This document shows, piece by piece, positions 1 through 8,789 of a stretch of DNA of 64,000 nucleotides. Position 1 is the stretch's first letter. The number at the start of each line of letters is the position of its first letter. The notes beneath the pieces were generated by a model. The model made no database searches, was not told the origin of the DNA, and saw only the letters and a program-made list of their open reading frames with translations. The stretch comes from Mesorhizobium wenxiniae (GTDB lineage Bacteria > Pseudomonadota > Alphaproteobacteria > Rhizobiales > Rhizobiaceae). The stretch is taken from the NCBI RefSeq assembly GCF_002284535.1, contig NZ_NPKH01000039.1:186001-250000 (forward strand), in the 5' to 3' direction. A program made the translations under genes and the position numbers.

Positions 1-176
1 GCGCAACGGTCGCCGCCCTGCTGCGCGGCCTGACGCTGCGCGCGGCGCTGCGTGACGGCGTTGCCGCGGCAATGCTTGCGATCGAAAGTGCCGAACTTGT
101 GCCGGTCTTTACGGCAGCAGACTTTGCCGACGCGCTGGCCCTTGTGCCCGAGCCGCAGAAAATTGGCATGAGTTGA
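1..176 (+). CDS. PfkB-family carbohydrate/nucleoside kinase, C-terminal fragment
   Basis: Only the last 57 residues are inside the window, reading in the frame that starts at base 3 and stopping at 174-176. The alanine/leucine-rich text (ATVAALLRGLTLRAAL, then AAMLAIESAE) matches the helix after the GAGD catalytic loop of PfkB/ribokinase-fold sugar kinases, closest in feel to pseudouridine kinases. The catalytic motif itself lies upstream of the window, so the substrate cannot be read. A pseudouridine kinase would normally be followed by psuG, but the next gene is on the other strand. The family call rests on the C-terminal pattern only. Confidence 0.5.
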   Translation, partial: ATVAALLRGLTLRAALRDGVAAAMLAIESAELVPVFTAADFADALALVPEPQKIGMS

Positions 177-195
177 TGACCAGTGGAGAGGCCGC

Positions 196-519
196 CTATT
201 TGCCGGCACGCAGCCCCGCCTCATAGGCCCGGCGCGCCCAGACCGCCATCTCGTCCGGATCGTCGAAGGCGCTGTCGGGAATGCTCCAATACGGCATGGA
301 CACGAGCTTGCCGTGCCGCGAGCCGGTGTAGGTCCATTGCCGGCAGCCGGCCGCTTCGAATTCGGGCGCGCTTTCCGAGTCGGCCTTCAGCATCAATTCG
401 CCACGGATGACGATGGCGACGATGACGCCGTCGAAGTAGATGCCCTTGCCGCCGAACATCTTGCGAATGCTGACTGGGCCGAGGCCTTCGAAAAGTTCGG
501 CAATGCGTTCATTGTCCAT
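196..519 (-). CDS. TfoX N-terminal domain protein
   Basis: A 107-residue protein that is essentially one TfoX-N domain: an N-terminal helix (ERIAELFEGLGPVSIRKMF), the GGKGIYFDG turn, a beta-strand section and a C-terminal helix with the aromatic FDDPDEMAVWARRAYE. Gammaproteobacterial TfoX/Sxy controls competence genes, but those proteins also carry a TfoX-C domain, which is missing here. Single-domain versions are common in alphaproteobacteria and their role is not established. It stands alone between two plus-strand genes, so the neighbours add nothing about function. Confidence 0.85.
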   Translation of the reverse strand: MDNERIAELFEGLGPVSIRKMFGGKGIYFDGVIVAIVIRGELMLKADSESAPEFEAAGCRQWTYTGSRHGKLVSMPYWSIPDSAFDDPDEMAVWARRAYEAGLRAGK

Positions 520-613
520 GCCGCGATCATGTCACCCCGGATTTCCCCTTGTCATCGCCGCAACCAAAACCATGCTGACAAGTTGAGAGCCAAATTCTTC
601 GGAGTCCCTCATC

Positions 614-1111
614 ATGCCGCTTTTGCTCAAAGGGTCCTGCCGGTGCGATGCCGTCCGCTTCGAGGTGGAAAGCCACACGCCGGTGCCGTTCATGCTTTGC
701 TACTGCTCGATCTGCCGCAAGCAGCAGGGCGGCGGCGGCTTTGCCATCAATCTCGGTGCCGATTTCGATACGCTGAAAATCAAGGGCAAGCGCAACCTTG
801 GCGTCTATCAAGCCGAGATCGAAGACGACGAGCATCCACAATGCGAGATCTCGTCAGGCGAGCGGAATTTCTGCAGGAAATGCGGATCGGCACTCTGGCT
901 CTACGATCCGACGTGGCCGGAGCTGGTCCACCCATTTGCATCGGCGATCGACACAGACCTGCCGAAACCGCCTGAAAAGGTGCACCTCATGCTGAAATAC
1001 AAAGCGAACTGGGTCGAGCCCGAGATCGGCGAGGGCGACAGGGTCTTCGATATCTATCCGGAAGAATCGATCGCCGGATGGCACAAACGAACGGGAATGT
1101 GGGTGGATTAG
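614..1111 (+). CDS. GFA/CENP-V family zinc-binding protein
   Basis: A 165-residue protein of the glutathione-dependent formaldehyde-activating (GFA, DUF636) fold. The zinc ligands are visible as C9-x-C11, C29-x-C31-x2-C34 and a later FCRKCGSALW pair near residues 86-90. Members resemble Gfa of Paracoccus, proposed to speed formation of S-hydroxymethylglutathione, though most paralogues have no proven activity. No formaldehyde dehydrogenase is beside it. The start at 614 follows a weak ribosome site and fits the family's N-terminus, which begins just before the first CxC pair. Confidence 0.88.
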   Translation: MPLLLKGSCRCDAVRFEVESHTPVPFMLCYCSICRKQQGGGGFAINLGADFDTLKIKGKRNLGVYQAEIEDDEHPQCEISSGERNFCRKCGSALWLYDPTWPELVHPFASAIDTDLPKPPEKVHLMLKYKANWVEPEIGEGDRVFDIYPEESIAGWHKRTGMWVD

Positions 1112-1117
1112 GTCCTT

Positions 1118-1197
1118 CCCGTTTACGGAGAGAAGATGCTCTGCCCCTCATCTGGCCCTTCGGGCCACCTTCTCCCCGTAAACGGGGACAAGGGAAG
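1118..1197. repeat. REP-like palindromic intergenic element
   Basis: The gap after the GFA gene holds two inverted pairs: a CTTCTCCCCGTAAACGGGG core matching the TTACGGAGAGAAG to its left, and a short hairpin around TGGCCCTTCGGGCCA. The word CCTTCTCCCC next to CTCAT is the signature of an abundant rhizobial intergenic palindrome; a clearer copy lies at 3349-3420. It may also act as the transcription end of the suf operon arriving from the right. Confidence 0.6.
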
Positions 1198-1198
1198 A

Positions 1199-1579
1199 TC
1201 AGGCCGAAGCGCGCGCCTCGGCCAGTGCCTTCAGATCGGCCGGTTTCAACTCGACCGATTCGCCGCAGCCGCAGGCCGAGCTCTGGTTCGGGTTGCGGAA
1301 GGTGAAGCCGGTGCGCAGCGTCGTCTGCTCGAAATCCATCTCGGTGCCGAACAGGAAAAGTGCGGCCTCGGGGGCGACGTAAACATGGGCGCCGTCGCGC
1401 TCGACATGATCGTCCTTGGCATTCGGCTCGGTCACCAGGTCGACCGTATATTCCATGCCGGCGCAGCCGCCCTTCTTGATGCCAAGGCGAATGCCGTACG
1501 CACTCTCACGGGTCGCGACGATCTCGCGCACCCGGTCGGCGGCCTTTTCGGTCATCGTGATGACGGCAAAGCGTCCCAT
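1199..1579 (-). CDS. sufA: SufA/IscA-type iron-sulfur carrier
   Basis: A 126-residue A-type carrier that takes nascent Fe-S clusters from the SufBCD scaffold and passes them to apo-proteins. The three ligand cysteines are present: C39 in GGCAG and C103/C105 in ACGCGES. I start at the ATG at 1579 because GGAG lies nine bases before it; upstream ATG codons at 1594 and 1609 are in frame but lack a site. It is the last gene of the suf operon, 110 bases after sufT, a somewhat wider gap than elsewhere in the operon. Extra C-terminal residues after the CxC motif (about 20) are typical of rhizobial SufA. Confidence 0.93.
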   Translation of the reverse strand: MGRFAVITMTEKAADRVREIVATRESAYGIRLGIKKGGCAGMEYTVDLVTEPNAKDDHVERDGAHVYVAPEAALFLFGTEMDFEQTTLRTGFTFRNPNQSSACGCGESVELKPADLKALAEARASA

Positions 1580-1689
1580 CTTGTCTTTCTCCATTGCGCG
1601 CAGGTTCAAGGCCTGCCGAATGATTCCTCACCTAAAATGGTGAAATTCTCTGCCTGGCGCAAGTGCACCAATCTTTGTCATATCCGGTG

Positions 1690-2091
1690 CTAGTACCAAC
1701 CCACCGCGACCTGTGCCTCTTCCGACATGCGGTCGGGTGACCAGGGCGGATCGAAGGTCATGGTGACCTCGACGCCTGAAAGGCCCTCCACGGCGCCGAC
1801 GGCATTTTCCACCCAGCCCGGCATTTCGCCGGCCACCGGACAGCCAGGCGCGGTCAGCGTCATGTCGATCTTGACCGAGCGGTCGTCCTCGATGTCGATC
1901 TTGTAGATCAGGCCAAGCTCGTAGATGTCGGCCGGGATTTCCGGGTCGTAGACCGTCTTCAGCGCCGAGACGATGTCGTCGGTCAGCCGCGCCAGTTCGT
2001 CGGCGGGAATGGCCGAGGCGGAAACCAGACCGTTGGCAGTCGTTTCCGAAGTGGTCTCAGCGGTGCGACCTGCATCATCCATGATAGTCAT
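1690..2091 (-). CDS. sufT: SufT/MIP18-family (DUF59) Fe-S assembly protein
   Basis: A 133-residue DUF59 protein. After a low-complexity Ala/Thr-rich N-terminus (first 30 residues) comes the family signature DPEIPADIYELGLIY near residue 49 and the conserved cysteine C84 in TAPGCP. DUF59 proteins (SufT, PaaD, eukaryotic MIP18) act in Fe-S cluster maturation; in Agrobacterium the equivalent operon gene is called sufX. Its start codon overlaps the sufS1 stop by four bases (ATGA), which implies translational coupling. Confidence 0.92.
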   Translation of the reverse strand: MTIMDDAGRTAETTSETTANGLVSASAIPADELARLTDDIVSALKTVYDPEIPADIYELGLIYKIDIEDDRSVKIDMTLTAPGCPVAGEMPGWVENAVGAVEGLSGVEVTMTFDPPWSPDRMSEEAQVAVGWY

Positions 2092-3332
2092 CCGAAGAAT
2101 TTTCGCGCTTTTTCGAGCGCATCGGCCAAAGCGTCGACTTCGGCCCTGGTATTATACATGCCGAACGATGCCCTGCATGTGGAAGTTACGCCGAAGCGTT
2201 TCAACAGCGGCTGGGCGCAATGGGTGCCGGCGCGGACAGCAATACCCTGCCGGTCGATCACCATCGATACGTCATGCGCATGAATACCCTGCAGTTCGAA
2301 GGAGATGATGGCGCCCTTATCAGGCGCATCGCCGAAGATGCGCAGCGAATTGATGGCGCGCAGCCGCTCATGCGCATAGTCCTTCAAATCCGCCTCATGG
2401 GCGGCGATGCGCTCGCGACCGATCTTTTCCATGTATTCCAGCGCAGCGCCCAGCCCGATCGCCTGCACGATCGGCGGCGTGCCAGCCTCGAAACGGTGCG
2501 GCGGATCGTTGTAGGTGACGATGTCTTGCGTCACCTCCTCGATCATTTCGCCGCCGCCCATGAACGGGCGCATGCGCTCCAGCATGTCCTTCTTGCCATA
2601 GAGCACGCCGATGCCCGAAGGACCGTAGACCTTGTGGCCGGTGAAGACGAAGAAATCGCAATCGAGATCCTCGACGTCGATCGGCATATGCACGGCGCTC
2701 TGGCTGCCGTCGACCAGCACCGGAATGCCGCGTGCGTGCGCGATGCGGACGATCTCCTTGATCGGCGTCACCGTGCCCAGTGCATTCGACATGTGCGTGA
2801 TGGCGACCAGTTTTGTGCGATCAGTCAGCCGCTTCTCGAACTCCTCGATGTGGAAGACGCCGAGATCGTCGACCGGCACCCAGACCAGGTTGGCGCCCTG
2901 CCGCTCGCGGATGAAATGCCACGGCACGATATTGGAATGGTGCTCCATGATCGAAAGCACGATCTCGTCGCCCTCGCCGATATTCGGCATGCCGAAGCCG
3001 TAGGCGACGGTGTTGATCGCCGCGGTGGTGTTCGAGGTGAAGACGATGTTGTCGGTGCTTGGCGCGTTGAGAAACCTCTGCACTATCTTCCGCGCGTTCT
3101 CATAGGCGTCGGTGGCGGCATTCGACAGGAAATGCAGCCCGCGATGAACGTTGGCATATTCCTGGGAATAAGCGTGCTGGATGGTGTCGAGCACGACCTG
3201 CGGCTTCTGCGCCGAGGCGCCGTTGTCGAGATAGACCAACGGCTTGCCGTAGACTTCCCGCGACAGGATCGGGAAGTCGCGGCGGATCGCCTCGACGTCG
3301 TAGGGGATGTTTTCGACTTTCTGGTCCATCAC
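2088..3332 (-). CDS. sufS: SufS cysteine desulfurase (class II)
   Basis: A 414-residue PLP enzyme that removes sulfur from L-cysteine and supplies it, normally through SufE, to SufBCD. The Schiff-base lysine is in FTGHKVYGPSG and the persulfide cysteine in RAGTHCAQPL; the short loop around that cysteine is the group II (SufS) form. No SufE/SufU partner is seen in the operon. This is the second desulfurase gene of the cluster (the first is at 7477-8655), matching the sufS1 position in the Agrobacterium order. Confidence 0.95.
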   Translation of the reverse strand: MMDQKVENIPYDVEAIRRDFPILSREVYGKPLVYLDNGASAQKPQVVLDTIQHAYSQEYANVHRGLHFLSNAATDAYENARKIVQRFLNAPSTDNIVFTSNTTAAINTVAYGFGMPNIGEGDEIVLSIMEHHSNIVPWHFIRERQGANLVWVPVDDLGVFHIEEFEKRLTDRTKLVAITHMSNALGTVTPIKEIVRIAHARGIPVLVDGSQSAVHMPIDVEDLDCDFFVFTGHKVYGPSGIGVLYGKKDMLERMRPFMGGGEMIEEVTQDIVTYNDPPHRFEAGTPPIVQAIGLGAALEYMEKIGRERIAAHEADLKDYAHERLRAINSLRIFGDAPDKGAIISFELQGIHAHDVSMVIDRQGIAVRAGTHCAQPLLKRFGVTSTCRASFGMYNTRAEVDALADALEKARKFFG

Positions 3333-3348
3333 AACTTCATCGCCTCAT

Positions 3349-3420
3349 TCCGTCCAACACCCTCGTCCGTCTCGGCGCTACGCGCCGATCCACCTTCTCC
3401 CACAAGGGGAGAAGGGAAGG
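3349..3420. repeat. REP-like palindromic element inside the suf operon
   Basis: Between sufS1 and sufD lies a compact palindrome made of GGCGCTACGCGCC and CTTCTCCCACAAGGGGAGAAG. It is the clearest copy of the rhizobial intergenic REP family in this window and sits inside a transcription unit, where such hairpins commonly protect the upstream message or reduce read-through to the downstream gene. Confidence 0.75.
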
Positions 3421-3422
3421 CG

Positions 3423-4691
3423 CTAGCCGTGCGCCACGAACCAGCCGTCGAGCCTTGCCTCCAGCGCCTCGACAATCGCCTCGTCGTCCAGCTCCTCAAT
3501 CACCTCGGCAACGAAGGCCTTGACCAGAAGGCCGCGCGCGGTCTTCTCGTCGATGCCGCGGGCCATCAGGTAGAACAGATGGCTATGGTCGATCTCGGTG
3601 ACGGTCGCGCCATGGCCGCAGACGACATCGTCGGCGAAGATTTCGAGCTCAGGCTTGGTCGAGAACTCGCCGTCATCCGACAGAAGCAGCGTGTTGCAGG
3701 CCATCTTGGCGTTGGTCTTCTGCGCATATTGGTGGACGTTGATGCGCCCCTGGAAGATGCCGCGCGCCTTGCCGGTAACCACATTGCGGATTACTTCCGT
3801 CGAAGCCGTGTGCGGCACGGCATGGTCGAGCACCATGGTCACGTCCGTATGAGTGTCACCGGCAAGCAGGTTGATGCCGCGCAGCGTGAAATCGGCGCCT
3901 TCGCCTGTCGTCTTGACCACGATCTCCTGGCGCACCAGCTTGCCGCCGGCATTCATCACGAACAGCGTCAGCTTCGCATTCTTGCCGAGATGCGCCTTGA
4001 ACTGGGCAAGATGCGTGGCCGTATCCGGCTGCTCCTGCACGATCAGCCACGTCACGTCGGCGCCCTCGCCAAGCAGAAGCTGGCTGACCGAGCTGACGAG
4101 TGCGGCGCCCTCGCCCGCCTGGCGCTCGACGATAACAGCCTTGGCGCCGGCGCCGACGCGGACGCCCAAGCGCACATGCGTCTGGCCGCCGGCCTGCAGG
4201 TTCTGCAGTTCGATCGGCTTGTCCAGTTCGGTGCCGTCGGAGATGTCGACAAAATAGCCGTCTGCAACGAAAGCGGTGTTCAGAGCGCCGATTGCATCGT
4301 CGGTGCCATACGGATCGAGCCCAGGTGCTGCGCTGCCGTCGGTCAGCTTCTCCGACAGGCGCTGCACCGCAACGCCATCAACCGTCGGCAGCTTCGTGCT
4401 CGAGACGCCGTTCAGGACTGGCAGAACGGCAGAGCCTTCAACGATCGGTGCGATCGCCTTGGCGGCAGCCGCGGGATCGAAGTCCGGCACCGAAGCCAGC
4501 AGGCGACGCAGGTCGGTGTAGTGCCAGGATTCGATGCGCCGCGTCGGCAGGCCGCTCTTGATCGCCTCGATGGCGTCGTCGCGCTTCAGCATCACCGTGC
4601 CGTCGCCGGGCAGCAGCGAGAGCCGGTCGCTGAAGGCGTCGATCAGCGCCGTTTCGGCTGGCGTTCGCTGGGGTGTCGTATGTATATTCAT
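3423..4691 (-). CDS. sufD: SufD, scaffold subunit of SufBCD
   Basis: A 422-residue SufB/SufD family protein; with SufB and the ATPase SufC it forms the scaffold on which Fe-S clusters are built in the cytosol. The C-terminal half has the beta-helix text and the conserved block HQYAQKTNAKMACNTLLLS, followed by CGHGATVTEIDHSHLFYLMARG containing the interface histidine. I start at ATG 4691; an in-frame ATG at 4730, one base after the sufC stop, is possible and would add 13 residues. It lies directly downstream of sufC. Confidence 0.94.
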   Translation of the reverse strand: MNIHTTPQRTPAETALIDAFSDRLSLLPGDGTVMLKRDDAIEAIKSGLPTRRIESWHYTDLRRLLASVPDFDPAAAAKAIAPIVEGSAVLPVLNGVSSTKLPTVDGVAVQRLSEKLTDGSAAPGLDPYGTDDAIGALNTAFVADGYFVDISDGTELDKPIELQNLQAGGQTHVRLGVRVGAGAKAVIVERQAGEGAALVSSVSQLLLGEGADVTWLIVQEQPDTATHLAQFKAHLGKNAKLTLFVMNAGGKLVRQEIVVKTTGEGADFTLRGINLLAGDTHTDVTMVLDHAVPHTASTEVIRNVVTGKARGIFQGRINVHQYAQKTNAKMACNTLLLSDDGEFSTKPELEIFADDVVCGHGATVTEIDHSHLFYLMARGIDEKTARGLLVKAFVAEVIEELDDEAIVEALEARLDGWFVAHG

Positions 4692-4731
4692 CAGTTTCGC
4701 CTTGCCTAGCTTTGTCTCGCCTTCTGGCATC

Positions 4732-5490
4732 TCACGCGGCTTGGCCGATCACGCCGGCATAGCCATTGGCCTCGAGATCGAGCGCCAGCGACTTGTCGCC
4801 CGATTTGATCACCTGGCCCCTGTAGAGCACGTGCACAGTATCCGGCTCGATGTGTTGGAGCAGGCGCTGGTAGTGGGTGATGATGACGATGGCGCGGTCG
4901 GGCGAGCGCAGCGCGTTGACGCCGTCCGAGACGATCTTCAGCGCATCGATGTCGAGACCTGAGTCTGTCTCGTCGAGCACGCACAGGTTCGGCTCCAGGA
5001 GTTTCATCTGCAAGATCTCGGCGCGCTTCTTCTCGCCGCCGGAAAAGCCGACATTGAGCGGCCGCTTCAGCATCGCCATGTCCATGTTGAGCGAGGCGGC
5101 GGCGTCCTTCACCCGCTTCAGGAATTCGGGGATCTTCAGCGGTTCCTCGCCGCGCGCCTTGCGCTGCTCGTTCATCGCCACCTTCAAAAATTCCATTGTC
5201 GCGACGCCCGGTATTTCCATCGGATACTGAAAGGCGAGAAAGATGCCTGATGTTGCGCGCTCGGCCGGATCCATTTCGAGGATCGACTGGCCGTTGTAGA
5301 GGATATCGCCTTCGGTGACCTCATAATCCTCGCGCCCGGCGAGGATGTAGGACAGCGTCGACTTTCCCGAGCCGTTCGGTCCCATGATCGCGGCGACCTC
5401 GCCGGCCTTCACCGTCAGGTTGAGGCCGCGGATAATCTCGGTGCCGTCGTCGACAATGCGGGCATGCAGGTTCTTGATCTCAAGCATCAT
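4732..5490 (-). CDS. sufC: SufC, ABC-type ATPase of the Suf scaffold
   Basis: A 252-residue soluble ABC ATPase powering SufBCD. Walker A is GPNGSGKST (about residues 37-45), the ABC signature is FSGGEKKR, and the Walker B/D-loop reads LCVLDETDSGLD, the unusual DET..SGLD form that is typical of SufC. The reading frame opens with ATGATG, and the first ATG overlaps the stop of the preceding 93-codon gene, so the second ATG (5487) could equally be used. Confidence 0.96.
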   Translation of the reverse strand: MMLEIKNLHARIVDDGTEIIRGLNLTVKAGEVAAIMGPNGSGKSTLSYILAGREDYEVTEGDILYNGQSILEMDPAERATSGIFLAFQYPMEIPGVATMEFLKVAMNEQRKARGEEPLKIPEFLKRVKDAAASLNMDMAMLKRPLNVGFSGGEKKRAEILQMKLLEPNLCVLDETDSGLDIDALKIVSDGVNALRSPDRAIVIITHYQRLLQHIEPDTVHVLYRGQVIKSGDKSLALDLEANGYAGVIGQAA

Positions 5491-5768
5491 TTTCTACTTT
5501 CGTGTTCTTGTTGTTTCTCGACGCTCGGTCCCTGACGGGATCTCCCTAAAAGCGCGCCCGCAAGATCGCCAGTAACGAACATCCAGCCAAAAATCCCAAC
5601 CGCGCCTAGGCCCGCGATCGAACCACCAATATTCTTTACCGAACTCAAGCCAAACATTGCGCCTATCAGAGCCACCACGGCACCTCCAATAGCGAGCGTC
5701 AACGAGCGCATCAGAACGACTATCAAGCTCTCGATACGCTCGAAGAATTTCCAAGAGCGCCGTTCCAT
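5487..5768 (-). CDS. Small two-helix membrane protein inside the suf operon
   Basis: A 93-residue hypothetical protein between sufB and sufC. Residues about 16-42 (LIVVLMRSLTLAIGGAVVAL) and 46-68 (GGSIAGLGAVGIFGWMF) are two hydrophobic helices separated by a short loop; the ends are charged. It begins four bases after the sufB stop and ends within the sufC start codon, so it is translationally coupled to both. I know no named Suf component like it. The close fit in the operon argues for a real gene, although the reading frame is less GC-rich than its neighbours, which could mark a later insertion. Confidence 0.68.
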   Translation of the reverse strand: MERRSWKFFERIESLIVVLMRSLTLAIGGAVVALIGAMFGLSSVKNIGGSIAGLGAVGIFGWMFVTGDLAGALLGRSRQGPSVEKQQEHESRK

Positions 5769-5772
5769 CTAA

Positions 5773-7290
5773 TCAACCCACGCTGCCTTCCAGCGAGATC
5801 CCAATCAGCTTCTGCGCCTCGACGGCGAACTCCATCGGCAGCTGCTGGATGACGTCCTTGACGAAGCCGTTGACTATCAGCGCGATCGCCTCTTCTTCCG
5901 GGATGCCGCGCTGCATGACGTAGAATTTCTGGTCTTCGGAAATTTTCGACGTCGTCGCCTCATGCTCGAACTTCGCCGTCGCGTTCTTGGCTTCCATGTA
6001 GGGCACGGTGTGCGCGCCGCACTGATCACCGATCAGCAGCGAGTCACAGTTGGTGAAGTTGCGGGCGTTGGTCGCCTTGCGGTGCGCCGAAACCTGTCCG
6101 CGATAGGTGTTCTGCGAAAGGCCGGCGGCGATGCCCTTGGAGATGATGCGGCTCGACGTGTTCTTGCCGAGATGAATCATCTTGGTGCCGCTATCGACCT
6201 GCTGGTAGCCGTTTGACACGGCGATCGAATAGAACTCGCCGCTGGAATCGTCGCCGCGCAGGATGCAGCTCGGATATTTCCAGGTGATGGCCGAGCCGGT
6301 CTCGACCTGCGTCCACGATATCTTCGAACGATGGCCACGGCAGTCGCCGCGTTTGGTGACGAAATTGTAGATGCCGCCCTTGCCCTCGGCGTCGCCGGGG
6401 TACCAGTTCTGCACCGTCGAATATTTGATCTCGGCATCGTCGAGCGCGATCAATTCGACCACGGCGGCGTGAAGCTGGTTCTCGTCGCGCTGCGGCGCCG
6501 TGCAGCCTTCGAGATAGGAGACGTAAGCCCCCTCCTCGGCGATGATCAGCGTACGCTCGAACTGGCCGGTATTCTTCTCGTTCATGCGGAAATAGGTCGA
6601 CAGTTCCATCGGGCAGCGCACGCCCTTGGGCACGAAGACGAAGGAGCCGTCTGTGAACACCGCCGAATTCAGTGTCGCGTAGAAATTGTCGGAGGTCGGC
6701 ACGACCGAACCGAGATATTTCTTCACCAGTTCCGGGTGCTCGCGGATCGCTTCCGAGATCGAACAGAAAATGACGCCGGCCTGCGCCAGCTCCTTCTTGA
6801 AGGTGGTGACGACGGACACCGAATCGAACACCGCGTCGACGGCGACGCGGCCCGACTTGTAGACATTGTCGCTGGGTTCCTCGAGTTCCGACGCGTCGGT
6901 CTTCTGCACGCCGGCGAGGATTTCCTGTTCCTTCAGCGGAATGCCGAGCTTTTCGTAGACCCTCAAGAGCTCGGGATCGACGTCGCTCAGCGATGTCGGT
7001 CCCGGCGTGCTCTTGGGCGCCGCATAGTAGTAGAGGTCCTGGAAATCGATCTTCGGATAATGGACGCGCGCCCACTTCGGCTCGTCCAGCGTCACCCAGC
7101 GCCGATAGGCTTCCAGACGCCATTCCAGCATCCAGGACGGCTCGTCCTTCTTCGCCGAAATGAAGCGGATAATGTCTTCGCTCAGGCCCTTTGGGGCCTT
7201 GTCCATCGCGATTTCGGTCTGGAATCCGTATTTATACTGATCGACGTCGATCTTTCGGACCCGATCGATCGTGTCCTGCACAGCAGGCAT
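5773..7290 (-). CDS. sufB: SufB, core scaffold subunit of SufBCD
   Basis: A 505-residue SufB that carries the nascent Fe-S cluster. It shows the classic text [19 protein letters not shown] near residue 47, the central beta-helix with [20 protein letters not shown], and a C-terminal [20 protein letters not shown] block. ATG 7290 is preceded by GGAGAACGCAT, a good ribosome site. The gene is 186 bases after sufS2; that gap shows no gene and may hold a second promoter. Confidence 0.97.
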   Translation of the reverse strand: MPAVQDTIDRVRKIDVDQYKYGFQTEIAMDKAPKGLSEDIIRFISAKKDEPSWMLEWRLEAYRRWVTLDEPKWARVHYPKIDFQDLYYYAAPKSTPGPTSLSDVDPELLRVYEKLGIPLKEQEILAGVQKTDASELEEPSDNVYKSGRVAVDAVFDSVSVVTTFKKELAQAGVIFCSISEAIREHPELVKKYLGSVVPTSDNFYATLNSAVFTDGSFVFVPKGVRCPMELSTYFRMNEKNTGQFERTLIIAEEGAYVSYLEGCTAPQRDENQLHAAVVELIALDDAEIKYSTVQNWYPGDAEGKGGIYNFVTKRGDCRGHRSKISWTQVETGSAITWKYPSCILRGDDSSGEFYSIAVSNGYQQVDSGTKMIHLGKNTSSRIISKGIAAGLSQNTYRGQVSAHRKATNARNFTNCDSLLIGDQCGAHTVPYMEAKNATAKFEHEATTSKISEDQKFYVMQRGIPEEEAIALIVNGFVKDVIQQLPMEFAVEAQKLIGISLEGSVG

Positions 7291-7476
7291 ATGCGTTCTC
7301 CATCCACGCCGGGGTCAAGGCCCGACAGTTTTCAAACTATGGCACCGCGAAACGAGTGCCCATGGGCAACCAAGGCGGCGTAAGTTCCATATAGTGCATC
7401 CCTGCCGGAAATTCACCCGGCCACCATGAAACGCACGGCTCTACCAGGCCCGAAGGCCTGCATCATTCTGCCGCAC

Positions 7477-8655
7477 TCAGGCAGCTTTTTCCCTGCCCGC
7501 CGCTTCCTTACCGGCTTGCCGCGAGGCGATACCTGACAGTGCCTTGCGGAACAACTCGACATCCTCGGCACTCGTTGCGTGGCCGATGGACACGCGCAAA
7601 GCGCCAAGGCTATCACTGTACCCCATGGCTTTCAGGACATGGCTCGGGCCGACCTTGCCCGACGAACAGGCGGAACCGGCCGACAGCGCCACGCCGGCGA
7701 GGTCGAAGGCGATCTGCGCCGTCTCGGCCTTGGTGCCCGCAATAGCGAAGAATGTCGTATTGGCAAGCCTCGGCGCGCCGGTTCCGAAGATTTCCGCATC
7801 TGGCACCAGCGTTTTCACGATGGCCTCGATCTCGTCGCGGCGGCGACCGACCGCATCGATGCTCTTCAATCCGATCAGGGCTTCCAGCGCCGCCGCGCCA
7901 AAACCGGCGATCGCGGCTAGGTTTTCGGTGCCGCCACGGTGGCCCTTTTCCTGGCCACCGCCGGCGATCAAGGGTCTTGGCATCATCAGGTCCGAGGCGG
8001 CGATGATGGCGCCAGCGCCCTTGGGACCGCCGATCTTGTGCGAAGACAGAATCAGGTAGTCGGCGTAACCCGCTGACAAATCGAGCGGAATGCGGCCGGC
8101 GGCCTGCACGGCGTCGATGATCAGAATGCCGCCCGCCGCCTTGACGATTTCGGCGATGCGCTCGACCGGCTGGATGATGCCGGTCTCGTTATTGGCAGCG
8201 TGGATCGCCACCAGCGGCAGGCCGTCTGCCTTGTCATGACGGCCAAGTGCCGCCGCCAACGCGTCCAGCCTGACAATGCCGTCGGTGTCGACGTCGATGC
8301 GTGTCACCTGGGCTGCCGGAAAGCGCCCGCCATTCAGCACACAAGGATGATCGGCTTCGCAGACATAGAGCCGGCTCATGCGGATAGTGCCGCGCCCCAT
8401 CTGCCAATCCGGCGTCAGCAGCGTCGAGGCGGCTTCCGTCGCACCGGAGGTGAACACGACATGCTCGGCGCTGGCGTTGACCAGCGTCGCCACATCGCGC
8501 CTTGCATTCTCGATCAGCCGCCGTGCGGCGCGACCCTCGGCATGGACCGATGCCGGGTTGGCGGCAGTATCGAGCGCGGCAATCATTGCCGTGCGCGCCG
8601 CGGCAAGCAGCGGCGCACTGGCATTGTAGTCGAGATAGGCGCGTCTTCCGGCCAT
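7477..8655 (-). CDS. sufS2: Cysteine desulfurase (IscS/NifS-type), first suf gene
   Basis: A 392-residue class V aminotransferase. The PLP lysine is in LSSHKIGGPKGAG and the catalytic cysteine in GSACSSGKVGPSHV, the longer-loop group I (IscS/NifS) form, so it differs in type from the SufS at 2088-3332. In Agrobacterium the matching first gene of sufS2BCDS1XA is called sufS2. I start at ATG 8655 (MAGRRAYLDYN), the normal N-terminus of the family; a TTG at 8679 is in frame but extends past the usual start. It heads the suf transcript. Confidence 0.93.
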   Translation of the reverse strand: MAGRRAYLDYNASAPLLAAARTAMIAALDTAANPASVHAEGRAARRLIENARRDVATLVNASAEHVVFTSGATEAASTLLTPDWQMGRGTIRMSRLYVCEADHPCVLNGGRFPAAQVTRIDVDTDGIVRLDALAAALGRHDKADGLPLVAIHAANNETGIIQPVERIAEIVKAAGGILIIDAVQAAGRIPLDLSAGYADYLILSSHKIGGPKGAGAIIAASDLMMPRPLIAGGGQEKGHRGGTENLAAIAGFGAAALEALIGLKSIDAVGRRRDEIEAIVKTLVPDAEIFGTGAPRLANTTFFAIAGTKAETAQIAFDLAGVALSAGSACSSGKVGPSHVLKAMGYSDSLGALRVSIGHATSAEDVELFRKALSGIASRQAGKEAAGREKAA

Positions 8656-8694
8656 TTTCGTTTCGATCGGTCCCTTCAAGAGCCATTCCGCGAG

Positions 8695-8723
8695 GATAGC
8701 GCGTTATTTCCTTGAAATTGCAA
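8695..8723 (-). promoter_or_regulatory. Candidate promoter of the suf operon
   Basis: Reading leftward, TTGCAA at 8718-8723 and GCTATC at 8695-8700 are exactly 17 bases apart, a fair alphaproteobacterial sigma-70 promoter. The start of transcription would fall near 8688, about 33 bases before the sufS2 ATG. Confidence 0.45.
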
Positions 8724-8789
8724 GGCAAGCCGTCCTATTTACGCGACTTGCGGCGCGGATGGCCGAACCACGATGTTTTGGCCACCCAG

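Noticed and set aside
2220-4709. An 829-codon open frame on the plus strand across sufS1 and sufD
   Set aside because: It is the antisense of two well-recognised suf genes and arises from GC-rich codon bias; its text is low in hydrophobic patterning and matches no family.
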